Numbered from the stretch's first letter, positions 11,361-22,010 are shown. The stretch is 64,000 nucleotides of DNA from Leptodactylus fallax (GCA_947044405.1 CAMRHE010000067.1:6391501-6455500); one strand, 5' to 3'. The notes: generated by a model not told the origin, from the letters alone. Translations and numbers: made by a program.

Positions 11361-12612
11361 GACATAAGCGGGTGCTCTATGCTAAGATATATGAATACAA
11401 GGGGCCTATAACTCTTCTTACACAGAGGTCCTTAGCTGTCTGTGTCTGCCTCAGTTGTATACCTTTTAAAGGAATTGTGTCCCCACAGAGTTATCTATTT
11501 TTTTAAATTAAGTTTCATTTTAAACATATTTTAACCAATTTTTGGTGAGTTGTTTAAACAAGTCATTATATATATATAAAAAAAAAATACAAGAAATCCT
11601 GCAGTACTGACTCTGGCCACAAAGGGAAATAATATGCTGAGACTTCCTGTTTTCTGTAGGAGATTTCTTTCTCACCACACTGATGATTACAGCTGTCATG
11701 TATATGTAGATAAGACACAGAATCCACCAATCACAATAGAGCATTTTACAGTTTATCTTTCCCCTCTGCCCAGGTGACAGAGCAGGCCTAGAAAACTCTC
11801 CCATAGAAATGGCTCCAGATCATTGTGTCTATGGCCCATTGTCCAGCTACAGCAAACAGGAAGTCATAGATTATTTTAGGCTTAGTGGAAAGAGTTGGTA
11901 TTACAAGATTTTTTGATTTAAAAAAAAAAAAATAGATTCTGATATGGAAAATTAAAAACAACATCAAATATTTTTTAAAAATACGTTTAACATAAAAATG
12001 TGTTTTAAACAATAAGTAACTTCCTGGCAACACTTTCCCTTTAAAGATAATATATAGTATTTAGCTGTCTGGGAATACTAGTTCTTGTAAAGATCCAGCT
12101 GGTATAAGGGATCTTACCTGCAAGTCTCCTTGGGAATAAAGTACAGTGTGCAAATTATCTGCAGTGGGAAGAAACACCTAAGCTCAGTATAGTACCTATA
12201 GGCTGTGTTATAGAGAAGGTTTGCTTTTTATCAAACAGAAATCTAATATACATAGAATATATAAAAATACTAAAACCATTCATTGTATTTGTGCATAGAG
12301 AAGGGTTTTTCTTGGTTTCAAGAGATAATCAGCAGCTGTTTCCTCCTCATTAAACATTCCTACAAGGGGTTAAAATAAGATTTCATTTTGTACTATTTCC
12401 TTGTAGTACCTGCTGCATTAGAGATAAAGTCAGGCAGGACAAGTGCTGCATCTACAGAGCCTGAGTAGTCTTCACATGATCAAATTGGGGATCCCATCGA
12501 TTATTTACAACACTTGTAAAAAAGAAAAATGTCATTTATTTGTAAAAAATACAATATATAAACAAGAAACAGCGGGCTCGTGGCCAGTCAACACACTGAA
12601 TGTTATATCACT
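11361..12612. other. No gene; one possible MITE about 11468-12043
   Basis: TTTAAAGGAATTGTGTCCCC (11466) and TTTCCCTTTAAAG (about 12028-12046) could be the worn ends of a TTAA-type element, with AGTTTCATTTTAAACATATTTTAACC and TTTAACATAAAAATGTGTTTTAAAC mirroring just inside. CAGCTGTCATG and GACTTCCTGTTTTCTGTAG also have inverted partners (GTCCAGCTACAGCAAACAGGAAGTC). Nothing coding seen. Confidence 0.5.
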
Positions 12613-12899
12613 TAGGCTAGGTTCACTTCTACATTGGAGACTCTGCTGCAGATTCCGCCTAAAATCGGCAGAAGGAAAAGTCCTTCAAGGACACCCGCAG
12701 ACCTCATAGACTATAATGGGGCTGCCAGGTTTCTGCTGATTTTATACAGAAACTGGCAGAAACCTGGCAGACCTCATTATAGTCTATGGGGTCTGCGGGT
12801 GTCCGCGGGGAACCACTTTTCAAGTGCACAGGCTCTCTTTCCCTTCATCCTGATGCAGACCTGAATGACGGAGACCCGAACGCTAATGGAACCCTAGTG
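12613..12899. mobile_element. Palindromic MITE, GGCTAGGTTCAC family
   Basis: The left half GGCTAGGTTCACTTCTACATTGGAGACTC is mirrored by GGAGACCCGAACGCTAATGGAACCCTAG. Closer to the centre, GACACCCGCAGACCTCATAGACTATAATGG mirrors CATTATAGTCTATGGGGTCTGCGGGTGTCC, and GCCAGGTTTCTGC mirrors GCAGAAACCTGGC. Apparent frames at 12443-12864 are by-products. Confidence 0.8.
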
Positions 12900-13017
12900 T
12901 CATTAAACAAGCACTGGCTGCTAATTTAAAGTTATTTAAAGTTTTACTGAGGTTCATTTCACTTGAGATATTTTTTTTCTTTTTCACCCTTTTTCCCTTG
13001 AAAACCCCTTTAAGCTG

Positions 13018-13240
13018 GACATACACATTAGACTTAAGCCAGCCTATTTCACTCACTTTGGTGTGACCGGCTGACCATCTAATGTGTATGAAATGTTTAG
13101 AGATGCCAGGGGGATAAGGAACCTAATGGCCATACACACCCTCCCAGTCCTCCAGAAGGGACCCACCATAAGGGCATTCATCCAGTGACCAGACAAAGAT
13201 GAAAAGTGAACACGCAGTGTGATAAAAAAAAAAAAAATAT
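13018..13240. repeat. MITE, GGACATACACATTAGACT family
   Basis: GGACATACACATTAGAC is mirrored by CCATCTAATGTGTATGAA within 70 bases, and AATGGCCATACACACC follows. An A-rich tract (13222-13236) ends it. No coding content. Confidence 0.55.
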
Positions 13241-13253
13241 AGATGTGTGCCAT

Positions 13254-13720
13254 GAAGGACTACTATGTTTTCTTAGGGAGACTGCCTTTGCAGGCCACCT
13301 TACGGTATGCAGAGTTTAACAGACCATATGTACTCTACTAAGAATTCTGGGGAAGGAATATTTGAAAAAGTTTTCCTTGATGGAAAAAGGAACACTCACT
13401 CTAGTGCCACCTTTAGGAAGGTAGCATCCTATAGGTCAATGCCTGGTTTTATATTAAACCTACAGACATTAAAGCCATACCATACCTAAAGGGAAAAAAG
13501 ACCACCCGCAGACAGCTTTTTTGGTGTTGTTGCCCCTCATAAGCAGGGTACAGGTTTATCTGGGGGAGAGGTCATTGACGTGAGTCAGAAGGAGTACTAT
13601 GTCTTCTTAGGGAGACTACCTTTGCAGACCACTTTACAGCGTGTAGAGTCTAACAGACCATGTATGCTCTACTAGGAATTCTGGGAAAGGAATATGAAAA
13701 TAAGTTCTCCTTGATAGGAA
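13254..13720. repeat. Two direct copies of a 120-130 bp unit, 334 bp apart
   Basis: TACTATGTYTTCTTAGGGAGACT begins near 13261 and again near 13595. Both are followed by CCTTTGCAG, CAGAGT or TAGAGT, TAACAGACCAT and CTCTACTA.GAATTCTGG, ending near TCCTTGATGG or TCCTTGATAGG. The family is unknown to me. The Penelope-like fragment at 14401 lies downstream, so these could be part of the same retroelement. Confidence 0.7.
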
Positions 13721-14400
13721 AAAACAGGCTTTCTAAGGAGAAATAGTTTCCCTTCTGACCCACATCAGTGGCCCAGACAAACCAGTACTTTGCTGTGCAC
13801 TGATGAAATGAAAAAACTCCGAAACAGCTGTCTTTGTTGCCAAACGGTTGTAGAAAGCCAAAACTCCTTTTTTTACTAATGAAGAGGCAATAACAGTTTC
13901 TTCCAAGAGCTGGAGATTCTTCTGGCAACTTCTAATGACGTTGGAGTATGAGGTTGGAGCTAAGCTTAAAATGGTACTGCTTGGTGTAAGTCTGTATCTG
14001 CTTTGCTGGGGCATTCTTCTTAAATAGTGTGTAGTCAGTCTCTAAATGCACAAGATGTTTGGATTGCAGATCCAGTCTGCAGATCCAGTATGCAAACATC
14101 ATAGCTATGAGGTCCAGATAACGTCACTCTCACAGTCTTCTCTTGCATACATTATCTTCCGAATGAGCAGGGATGTCTCCCATCTCCTAACTGAGCTGGA
14201 TTAAGGCCAGCCTAACCAGGAACTTTAACCTAGTCTTAATTCTCTTCTCCTCACAGTCTTACTACCACAAATTTTAGACTGTTTATTTCCTGACCTGTTG
14301 TAAATAACTTCTCTATGTATATTGCATTTTGTTATTCCAAGATCCTTTTGAAGATCCATGTCTTGTGTATGTATGAATAGTGTGAATTTTCAGTTTCTAG
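13721..14400. other. No gene; possible body of a degraded retroelement
   Basis: Minus-strand frames of 92 and 93 codons (13650-14014) show no motif I recognise. They lie between the direct repeats and the Penelope-like tail, so remnant coding sequence of that element is possible but unproven. Confidence 0.35.
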
Positions 14401-14541
14401 TATTACACCATGTCTGAAGAAGAGAGCTAGCACTCTCGAAAGCTTACTTATCAAATATACTCAGTTAGCCTCTAAAAGGTATCACCTGATGTCTTCACTC
14501 TTCCACTACTTTCTAAGGGTAACACGGTACAACATTATACT
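14401..14541 (+). mobile_element. Penelope-like element tail fragment with hammerhead-like core, copy 1
   Basis: It shares most positions with 53142-53288: CACCATGTCTGA.GAAG, GAAAGCTTACTTAT, ATATACTCAGTTAGCCTC, TAAAAGGTATC.CCTGAT, CTTCACTCTTCCACTACTTTC, and ends AACACGGTACAACATTATACTA. Terminal sequences of this kind (CTCGAAAGCTTA...GTTAGTCTCTAAGGTG in reptiles) are, to my knowledge, tails of Penelope-like retroelements, which carry hammerhead ribozyme motifs. The family name is from memory. Confidence 0.65.
14414..14441 (+). ncRNA. Hammerhead-ribozyme-like core (decayed)
   Basis: CTGAAGA (14414-14420; consensus CTGATGA, so one core base is changed), then a stem of GAGAG pairing with CTCTC around a CTAGCA loop (14422-14437), then GAAA (14438-14441). 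This is the catalytic core order of the hammerhead, except for the T-to-A change, which should reduce or abolish cleavage. Stems I and III are weak by eye. Confidence 0.45.
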
Positions 14542-14678
14542 ACCGCCTCCTGTCAGAGAGGAAGAGACAAACACTGTCTCCTCTTCTTCCCTAATCATAA
14601 GATTCTAAGTCATGTGTCTTACCATCAGCTCAATGTACCAGCCTAAATGGTTTGGTCTGTTAAAGGTACAATGGCATG

Positions 14679-15151
14679 TTAAAGGGAGTCTATCATTCCC
14701 AAAATCACTTTTAAGCTAATGGCACATTGGAATGGCCTTTAAAAAGGCCATTCTTCTCTTACCTTTCCTTGTTTTCTTCTCCCAGCCGATTCCAAGATAA
14801 TTTTTTTTCTTCATGTATGTAAATGAGCACCACGGAGCACCTGGGGCGTACCTTCTCTTCTGCGAGCACCCATCGCGTTATCACTTATCACCGTCCCTTC
14901 GTCCATTGCGGTGACTCCCCTCTTGGTCTTCTTTCTTCTCAGTTCTCGCCAGCAGCGAATTCTTGTGACTGCGCATGCGCAATCAGCTTTGCCATGCTCT
15001 TGTGACAGACCCCCAGCAAGGTACTGGTTTGCCCGGGCCATTGGCTGGGAGAAGAAAACAAGGAAAGGTAGGAGAAGAATGGTCTTTTTAAAGGCCATTC
15101 CAATGTTCCATTAGCTTAAAAGTGTTTTTGCGAATGATAGACTCCCTTTGA
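14679..15151. mobile_element. TTAA-type MITE, AGGGAGTCTATCATTCCC family, copy 1
   Basis: The left TTAA (14679-14682) is followed by AGGGAGTCTATCATTCCC. The right end AATGATAGACTCCCTT is followed by TTGA, one change from TTAA. The inverted repeats run about 85 bases, including GCTAATGGCACATTGGAATGG, AAAAAGGCCATTCTTCTC and their reverse complements. A related copy lies at 17194. The overlapping frames on both strands are inside this palindrome. Confidence 0.88.
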
Positions 15152-16140
15152 ACACATAAAGGTGCATCAATGTCATACATACAAGTAAATGCACTCTCTA
15201 TCTTTTGCACAATACTAGTATTACTCACAATCTGCAGCAACCTTTGCATTTTTTTCACAAAGATTTCAACAAGTTTTATCCAGTGATAAAAACAAGAAGA
15301 CTGTGAAACCCTGTGATATACAGTTCAGAATATATCCGTATACTCTATGTAATAAGCAAAATCTTGTATTGTATCATCCATTGGTTAATGTCTCTATGGA
15401 CAGTTTTATCAAAATGTTGTCATTTTTGTTTGTAACGTCTTTGTAATCCAGTTTAACCATGCCTATAATGTAAAAAAAACTTTTCCTTCTACAAGGGCAG
15501 TTCTTGAGAAGTAAGTTTTATCTGTACTATTAAACACAATATTAGATAAGAACACTTCACATATCTTTTGTCTACAAATTGATACCAATTATTGAGATTC
15601 TTTTGTTCACCCTTCAGCAATATCTCAGAATATTATAACTTGAAAAGCTTAGCCCTGATTCCCTTTGCATTCATTTGTCTCCTTCAAAACTCCCTCGTAC
15701 TTGTTAAGTAAGGTTTAATTGCGTCCATTTCTGAACCTTGTCATGGTTACGTCTTTGGAAATGTCACTCTGATACAATCCATAGGCTTTCTTCATTGTAT
15801 TAAAAGAGCTGTAATACATTTAGTTTGCATAATCTTTTAATATGTTCTTTAATTCCCATCAATATGTGCTAAGGGGTGATAGGTTGTCTACAGCTTCATA
15901 TGATGCTTGGATATCCTTTATTTCTGTACAGTTTTTCCCCAGAAGAATTGAGAAGAATCGCTATATAGTGTTCATTTTTCCAATAATTTAGTGATTTTTC
16001 TATGCAAACGAAATTTTTAAACTCCAGCATTAAAAATTTTATTTTAAGTCTTGCTCTTCTGTTCACCTTCTTGCAGTGATGTTAAAGAGGTTTACTAGAG
16101 GTCATGTTTTAACACCTTTTTTTTGTATAGGCTATTCTTT
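15152..16140. other. No gene; apparently unique sequence
   Basis: AT-rich, with no obvious MITE ends, tandem repeat or splice-bounded frame. It is one of the longer stretches in the window without a visible transposon, so it is a reasonable place to look for conserved non-coding sequence. Confidence 0.4.
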
Positions 16141-16144
16141 TTTT

Positions 16145-16515
16145 TTGATGGGATCTGATCGCCAGGACTTCTACTGATCAGCAGAATGAAGGGGCTGTAA
16201 TAAGCTTTGCACCACCCTTAGAGCCCATTCAGACTGCAGAAAATGAAGAGGAATTGAGGTGGGCTTCTGACTCAGATTTCTCTTCACTTTCCATCCCTCC
16301 CACTCCAGACGGTGGAAAGCCGAAGCAGAGCTTTCCCTTGCTGATCAGTTGACTGTCTCACAGCAAGATCTAGCGAGATGATAATTTTTTTCAGCGTCCT
16401 GCTTAGATCTCTGCCTCTCATTGAAAACAATGAGAGGCAGGGTCAAGGCTGGATTTGGGATCCACCTCAAAACCTGCACCAAATTCCGCCGTGTGAACAT
16501 ACCCTTATTGTTTGC
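16145..16515. mobile_element. MITE, ACGGCGGAATTTGG...CAGATTTC family, copy 1
   Basis: Contains CCCATTCAGACTGCAGAAAATGAAGAGG, CTCTTCACTTTCCATCCCTCC, CTGCCTCTCATTGAAAACAATGAGAGGCAG (a local hairpin) and an end CCGCCGTGTGAACATACCC. The same string of motifs occurs at 24395-24635. No transposase. Confidence 0.65.
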
Positions 16516-17190
16516 ATAGACACAACACCATATATACGGTTGTTGTATTGTAGCCACAGTCTTCGTCTTTCTGCTGATTGATGGGCTCACAAGGATTAAC
16601 ACTTCACTGACCTTATATAATGGAGACACAATAAACCATAACTATACTCACTTTATTTATTGTATTTTTGTGTAGTTTAATGCTTTTACATAGTCACATA
16701 CTGTAGTTGATAACGTTGGATAAAGACAAATGTAGCCCAACCTATAATCCTACCATGTTGATCCCCCATATTAAGGGGGAAAAAAATAATTCCAGACTTC
16801 AACTATAGCGATCAGAATATATCCCTGAATGAGCAACAAATATCCCAGTATTCTAATACGTATAATTAGTGATATTTTTACTTTCAAGAGCATCATCAAG
16901 GTCCCTCTTGAACTTGTATAATGTATTAAATATCACAAGATGTTGAGTCGGAGTTCCATGGTCAGCAAAGCTCTTATTGTAAAGAATCTCCTTATACAGA
17001 ATGATAATGGTGAACCCATATCTCCTCAAGGTGTAAAGGTTGCCCACTTGTCATGGTTACTGTCCTAGGTGTAAAAAGACCTTTCAAAAGATCTCTGTAC
17101 CATTCATTCAGATACATATGTACATAGTAATTAGGATTAAAGGTGACTTTTTCCAAACTAAATAACTTCAGTTCAATAACCTGTCTTTGC
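16516..17190. other. Little recognised; no gene
   Basis: Minus-strand frames at 16853-17213 carry short strings such as YCEIL-like and LRRYGFTIIIL segments. The plus-strand text TTGTATAATGTATTAAATATCACAAG is like low-copy frog repeats. I cannot assign it. Confidence 0.3.
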
Positions 17191-17193
17191 ACA

Positions 17194-17491
17194 TTAACTC
17201 CCCCTTCTATCATTAGAAAATCACCTTTTGAACTAATGGCATGTTGGAATAGCCTTTAAAAAGTTCTGACTAAGGGGCGGCGACAGGTTATGATGAGAGG
17301 GGTGCTCGGAGAACAGGGGGAACGCCCCCTGTGCTCCATGAGCGTAATTTGCATATCATAATAAATGCATTTTTACAAAAACGGTGGGGAGAAGAAGAGA
17401 ATGGAAGGTAGGAGTAGAATAGCCTTTTTAAAGGCTATTCCAACGTGCCATTAGTTCAAAAGGTCATTTTCTAATGATAGACTTCCTTTAA
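17194..17491. mobile_element. TTAA-type MITE, same family as 14679, copy 2
   Basis: TTAA at 17194-17197 and 17488-17491. Left CTATCATTAGAAAATCACC, GAACTAATGGCATGTTGGAATAGCC and right GGCTATTCCAACGTGCCATTAG, CATTTTCTAATGATAGAC are inverted partners. Both TTAA copies are intact, which supports piggyBac-type integration for the family. Confidence 0.88.
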
Positions 17492-18725
17492 TTGACTTGA
17501 TCGTCTTTATCAGTAGACTTTTTTTAGCTGTATTTTCTTATACACAGGTGCTCAAAATTGTACACAGTTTTCCATCTTACCTATTTAAATAGAATTCTGG
17601 CATCATTTGCAACTTCTTTTTGGAGCAAATCAGTTTAACAAAATTTATCACTTATCTACACCAAAAACAGATGCTTGTGACTTGCCAATCAGATGCCCCA
17701 TTGCTAATTCATGACCCCTCCATGTCGTCCTGCAGCCTCAGTGCACTACACTTTAAGGACACAGTGAAAAACCATCACCTATCACTAGCAGTGCCACAGA
17801 CTCACCCATAGCTATCCTGCTTCACCCAACATGGGTAAAGCACTGAAGCCACCTGACTGAGATGTGTCATTGGGCATGACGCATGCGAAGTAGTTAAAAC
17901 ACCTCTTTAGGTTGCGCATGATCACTGGATTGGAAAATCATTATTTTACTTCCCCCCTGACCTCAATCCTTTTCCACAACAATGCCTAGTTGTCTGATTT
18001 ATAACACATACCCCCTTGTCTTCCATTGGATCAACACTGTAAGATTATAGTTTAGACTTGATGGACCTGTGTCTTCATACTTACTTCAATCTTACTGTGT
18101 AGTATGCCATAGCATGTAGCAGCATTATCCAGAGTTCTGATGCAGTGGGGGTATTGTATACCTGTCTTGATGTCCCCTGTGCAGGCAGAGGATGTACTTA
18201 ACTCTGGATGAATTAGGCACGTCCTCTAGGAGTCTATGCATCTCAGCTGAAATCTACGCTAATTTAGCTTATTGTTGTTATTTACATCACAAAAGTGATG
18301 TAAATGGTGTTAAATGTGGTCCAGATGATGTCACAAACAACTCCATGCCCCGACCACTTTGAGAAAAGTGTTGAGAGCTCCAATAGTCATTTGTAACTAT
18401 TTTAGATGCAAGTGGCATTAAATAATATTGAATTCCCTACTCGTGTCCCTTTTCTGTGTACTAGGAAGGTCTCCCAGTCTCCTCCCTCAATGGTGCCCAA
18501 GGCAGCAGACGATTATGTTTGTCCTTCATCCAGGCCCTGGGCCTAGGCCATACCTTTTATACTAAATAGCCACATACTTTCATGCAATTTGAGATTTATT
18601 TAATTTTACAGAATTATTCTTGTGTTTAAATACAATTGACGTCAAGTCATGTGACTGACAGGTTGAAATGATTTTGGAAGGAATTCCCTAGTTGGGGGTA
18701 AGTGATTTACGTTCCTCCTCGTACC
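17492..18725. other. No gene recognised
   Basis: Mixed unique-looking sequence. ATTTACATCACAAAAGTGATGTAAAT at 18281-18306 is a short, nearly perfect palindrome. No exon or complete transposon seen. Confidence 0.4.
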
Positions 18726-19170
18726 TTAAAGGGGTTGTCCAGGCAAAACTTTTAAAGTTTAAATCTTTTGGGGGCAGTGAAAAAACTAAAAAAAAATGTA
18801 TACTCACCTGTCCCTGTTGCTCTGGTGTCCTCCCGCGCGTCCCAGTTCATCTGCTCTTCCGGGTCTCTTCCGGCGTTGTGCCTAAACCGGTGATTGGCCT
18901 CAGCAGTCACAGCCAATCAGCGGCCTCAGCAGGCCTCAGGAAGAGGATCCATGATGTCACAGGTAGTGACATTCAGGCCCTTTGCTGAGGCCAATCAGCG
19001 GCTTCAACACAATGCCGGAAGACACCGCTGGAGCAGATGAACTGGGAGGCGCAGGAGGACACCGGAGCAATGTGGACAGGTGAGTAAACATTTTTTTTAA
19101 TTTTTTCACTGCCCCTAGCTTATTTAAACTTTAAAAGGGTTGTCCATTTTTGCCTGGACAACCCCTTTAA
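18726..19170. mobile_element. TTAA-flanked MITE (piggyBac-like), AGGGGTTGTCCAGGC family
   Basis: TTAA at 18726-18729 and 19167-19170 flank AGGGGTTGTCCAGGC and its reverse complement. Inner inverted pairs include TTTTAAAGTTTAAA, GGGGCAGTGAAAAAA, ACTCACCTGTCC and GCAGATGAACTGGGA. The centre is also palindromic (GCTGAGGCCAATCAGCGGC in both directions). The right end carries an extra 10-bp hairpin, GGGTTGTCCA...TGGACAACCC (19137-19164), not present on the left. A related interior occurs at 24180-24395. Confidence 0.93.
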
Positions 19171-19770
19171 GACTAGTCAGATTACAGTGTGGGTAGTTCT
19201 TTTAAGCAGGTGAATAAATTGCTTATTTATCATTTTCATACTTGATGTTCCCTTATTCTTTGCCTATAATTTCTAAGGCGAGCTTCTGCCTGTGCTTTTT
19301 ACAACGACCTTATGGATTAAGCGCCCAAGCGTTAGTGAACATCAAGCATGGCTTCAAAGGTCAGATAGAAGATGCCCGCTGTCTTTCTGCTATCAGTTCA
19401 TTATACATATGCTGGAAGCAAAAATATATTTCCTTTGATGTGACCTGCAAGACCCTGCTGGTTTAATCCAAGCAGACGTTGGCAGCTCATAATGAATGCG
19501 TTCTCCCCATTTAACTACTTCAATGCTGCCTGGTTAACCAACATACTAGCTGTGTTAAAGCTGTCATGGGAGAATGTGCCATAATGGCATGGAGGTAATG
19601 GTCCATGTAGTATTTGCTCTTTGAGTATTTTACAAATGTGTGTGTACTTTAGCCATATAAATTATCTTATAGTTTTACATTTATTACCATCACTTCATTG
19701 CAATTGACAACTTGCCGAAATTTCTGGGATCTTTTGGAAAAACATGAAAAATCGGAATTCCTTGGTGATG
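19171..19770. other. No gene recognised
   Basis: The 74-codon plus frame at 19242-19466 has no family motif. The sequence appears unique. Confidence 0.4.
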
Positions 19771-19778
19771 GTCTAAGT

Positions 19779-20699
19779 CAGGGGTAGGCAACCTTTTTTG
19801 TTCAGTGATGATGAGGTACTCGGAGTGTCGGATAATAATTATAAGTCTGATGACCCCTATACTAAAGTCATATACCACAAACCATAACACAGGGGTGCTG
19901 CCACAACATACTTCAGGACACATGCGTTTACTGCTATTTCCTGGGACGCAACTATACTTTTCCATTAGAATAAATGAAAGTACATGTGCAGCCCCCAATT
20001 AGTGGTAAATGTATATGTCCAGGAGAACCGTGTGGCAGCAGTCTTATGGTTGAAACACACGCCGATAGCGGCCCCTGCACACGATATTATGTTCCATAGT
20101 GGCCTCTCAACATGGTATTATGTCCCGTAGTGGCCCCTCCACACAGTATACTATTCCAACTTTTATAATATTCCAATTTTCGTCACTCACTAGCTATTAT
20201 TATGCTGTGAGGTCTCTTCAGACCCCAGATTATAATAAGTGGAGGGCCAAGAGAGGTGACAAACATAAAAAACAATGTTACTCACCTTCCCTGTGCTCCG
20301 GAGGGGCTCTGTTCTCTTCAGCGCTTCTGCCCGAAGTCAGTGACCGCTGATTGGGTCTCAGGTGTCACATCGATGTCATTATGCGTAATGACGCCAACGT
20401 GACCCCTGAAGCCCTATCAGCAGTCTCTTACTTTAGACAGAAGCCTCAAAGACAGCAGAGTGCTGCTCTGGAGCGCAGGAGAGGTGAGTAACATTATTTT
20501 TTATGTTTGATCACCTCCCCTGGAGCTCCTTTTATTATACTCTGGGGTCTGAAAAGATCCCACAGTATAATAATAGCAGTTTCGTTTTGGCCTTGTTTGA
20601 TCTGATCGAAACAGCTGGAAGAGGACTCGGACTGCCATGCCAGGGAAATAAGCCTCGCGTGCTACTCTTGGCATGGGTGCTGAGGGTTGCTGACCCCTG
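19779..20699. mobile_element. Non-autonomous hAT element (CAGGGGT...ACCCCTG) with 8-bp target duplication
   Basis: The ends CAGGGGTAGGCAACC and GGTTGCTGACCCCTG are inverted partners. The flanks GTCTAAGT (19771-19778) and GTCTAGGT (20700-20707) form an 8-bp target duplication with one mismatch, diagnostic of hAT transposons; the ends look Charlie-like. The interior has no transposase frame and contains a second element (20193-20576). Confidence 0.88.
20193..20576. mobile_element. MITE nested in the hAT element, TATTATTATRCTGTGRGGTCT ends
   Basis: The left TATTATTATGCTGTGAGGTC, then TTCAGACCCCAG, is mirrored on the right by CTGGGGTCTGAAAAGATCCC and ACAGTATAATAATA. Inner palindromes include AACAATGTTACTCACCT and AGGTGAGTAACATTATT. 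A second copy's end lies at 2772. Confidence 0.8.
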
Positions 20700-20707
20700 G
20701 TCTAGGT

Positions 20708-21404
20708 CATGCCAAAGGGTCTCATGTGTCTGTCACTGCTTCTGTTGTCCCTTTGTGTGTGCTGCAATGGCCATAGGGAGGTGGACAATTGCTCACCAAG
20801 CACTAACATCAAGCACTTGTAAGAGCATAGTGCAGCACTTTTACTCAAGAATGTAATATATACAATATATCTATAAATGTCTGAATATGGGACAGTAGAC
20901 AGTAAATTTGACTATGGCAACAGGTGCCAGGTAACTGCTGGCAAGGCAAATAAGGTGCATTGAAAGGAGTGTGGATGCACATGATGCAAAATATATATAG
21001 TTCTGCCACTTTACAATTCACTATTCAGAATACACAAGAGACATTGGCCCAGGTGTGCTAATAGTTCAACAGTGGAAACTTAGACAGGCAGTCTGAAACT
21101 GCATCAGATTTATCACAGTAACTTATGCTGGATGAAAAATCTGGCATATCTTTAGACTGTCTACTCTAAGCTTATACCACTTATAAATTGGCTTACTTTT
21201 TGAAACAGTTTTGGCACATTTTTGGTGCATTGTGGTATAATATACATATAAACCACTTCCCCTTATTCTGAGAATCCAGACCCATATATTTAGCAAGTCA
21301 AAACTTGTTAAACCAAACTCGATGCACCACATTGCACCAAAGATGTGGCGCTAGTGTCTAGGTTTGGTCAACAGTGCAAAAGAAAGATGTAGTAGATATT
21401 GAGC
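20708..21404. other. No gene; short unclassified repeats
   Basis: Contains CATTTTTGGTGCATTGTGG and CGATGCACCACATTGCACC, which may pair as ends of an old MITE near 21200-21345. No coding region. Confidence 0.35.
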
Positions 21405-21560
21405 AGGTATAACGGTGGGCCACCAAAGTAATGGAATAAGGGACTACAACACCCAGAGAGATTATCAAAATTAGGGTTATTTAATTTGGAAAAAAAAGAT
21501 GACTGAGCGGTAAACTAATAACTACGTATAAATGTATCCAATGGTTGTGGGCTAGTTAGG
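21405..21560 (+). repeat. Non-LTR retrotransposon (LINE) 3' reverse-transcriptase relic
   Basis: Read in broken frames on plus it gives pieces like ATKVME, then REIIKI.VI.FGKKR and a GKLITTYKCIQW stretch. These resemble the C-terminal part of amphibian LINE ORF2 (consensus around RATKLV...LGLFSLEERRLRGDLI.TYKYI.G). The match is from motif order only. Confidence 0.5.
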
Positions 21561-21692
21561 CCAAACCTCCAACTCCAACTACTACTTCCACATCCTGCAC
21601 TCCATATTTGCACCTTCATAAATGGATGACAGCCATGGTTAGACAGAAGCTTTAAAGTTCCTCTAAATCTCTAAATCACAAAAAAACTACTG

Positions 21693-21950
21693 CTTGAGCA
21701 TGGTGGCTCAGTGGTTAGTGGTTAGTGGTCAGTGGTCAGTGGTTAGCATTGTGGCATTGCAGTCCTAGGTTTGAATCTAACCAAGCAAGTTGTAGTTTGT
21801 ATGGTCTCCCTGTGTTTGTGTCAGTTTCCTCCCACACTCCAAAGACATACTGATAAGGAAATAAGACTGTGAACCCTATAGGGGACAGTGGCCATGATGT
21901 CTGTAAAGTGAATGATGTTGGTGCTATATAAATTAGCAAAATAAATAATT
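21693..21950 (+). repeat. tRNA-derived SINE with an expanded internal GTTAGTG tract
   Basis: It has a tRNA-like head: GGTGGCTCAGTGG resembles a polymerase III A box and GGTTTGAATCT (21768-21778) a B box. The body follows: TCCTCCCACACTCCAAAGACATACTGATA, TGTGAACCCTATAGGGGACAGTG, ATGTCTGTAAAGTG and GGTGCTATATAA, then an AAATAAATAA tail. It is the common anuran V-type SINE pattern. Between the two boxes AGTGGTTAGTGG-type units are repeated about five times (21709-21745), an insertion not expected in the family. Confidence 0.85.
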
Positions 21951-22010
21951 ATAAAAGTAAGTATGCAATATTGTATAATATTATTAATAATTTTAAGTTG
22001 AAGTCGGTAA

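Noticed and set aside
14811..15114. Overlapping 60-95 codon frames on both strands
   Set aside because: All lie in the centre of the TTAA MITE at 14679-15151.
21755..21785. Possible tRNA gene (B-box-like GGTTTGAATCT)
   Set aside because: No cloverleaf can be completed; it is the head of a SINE.
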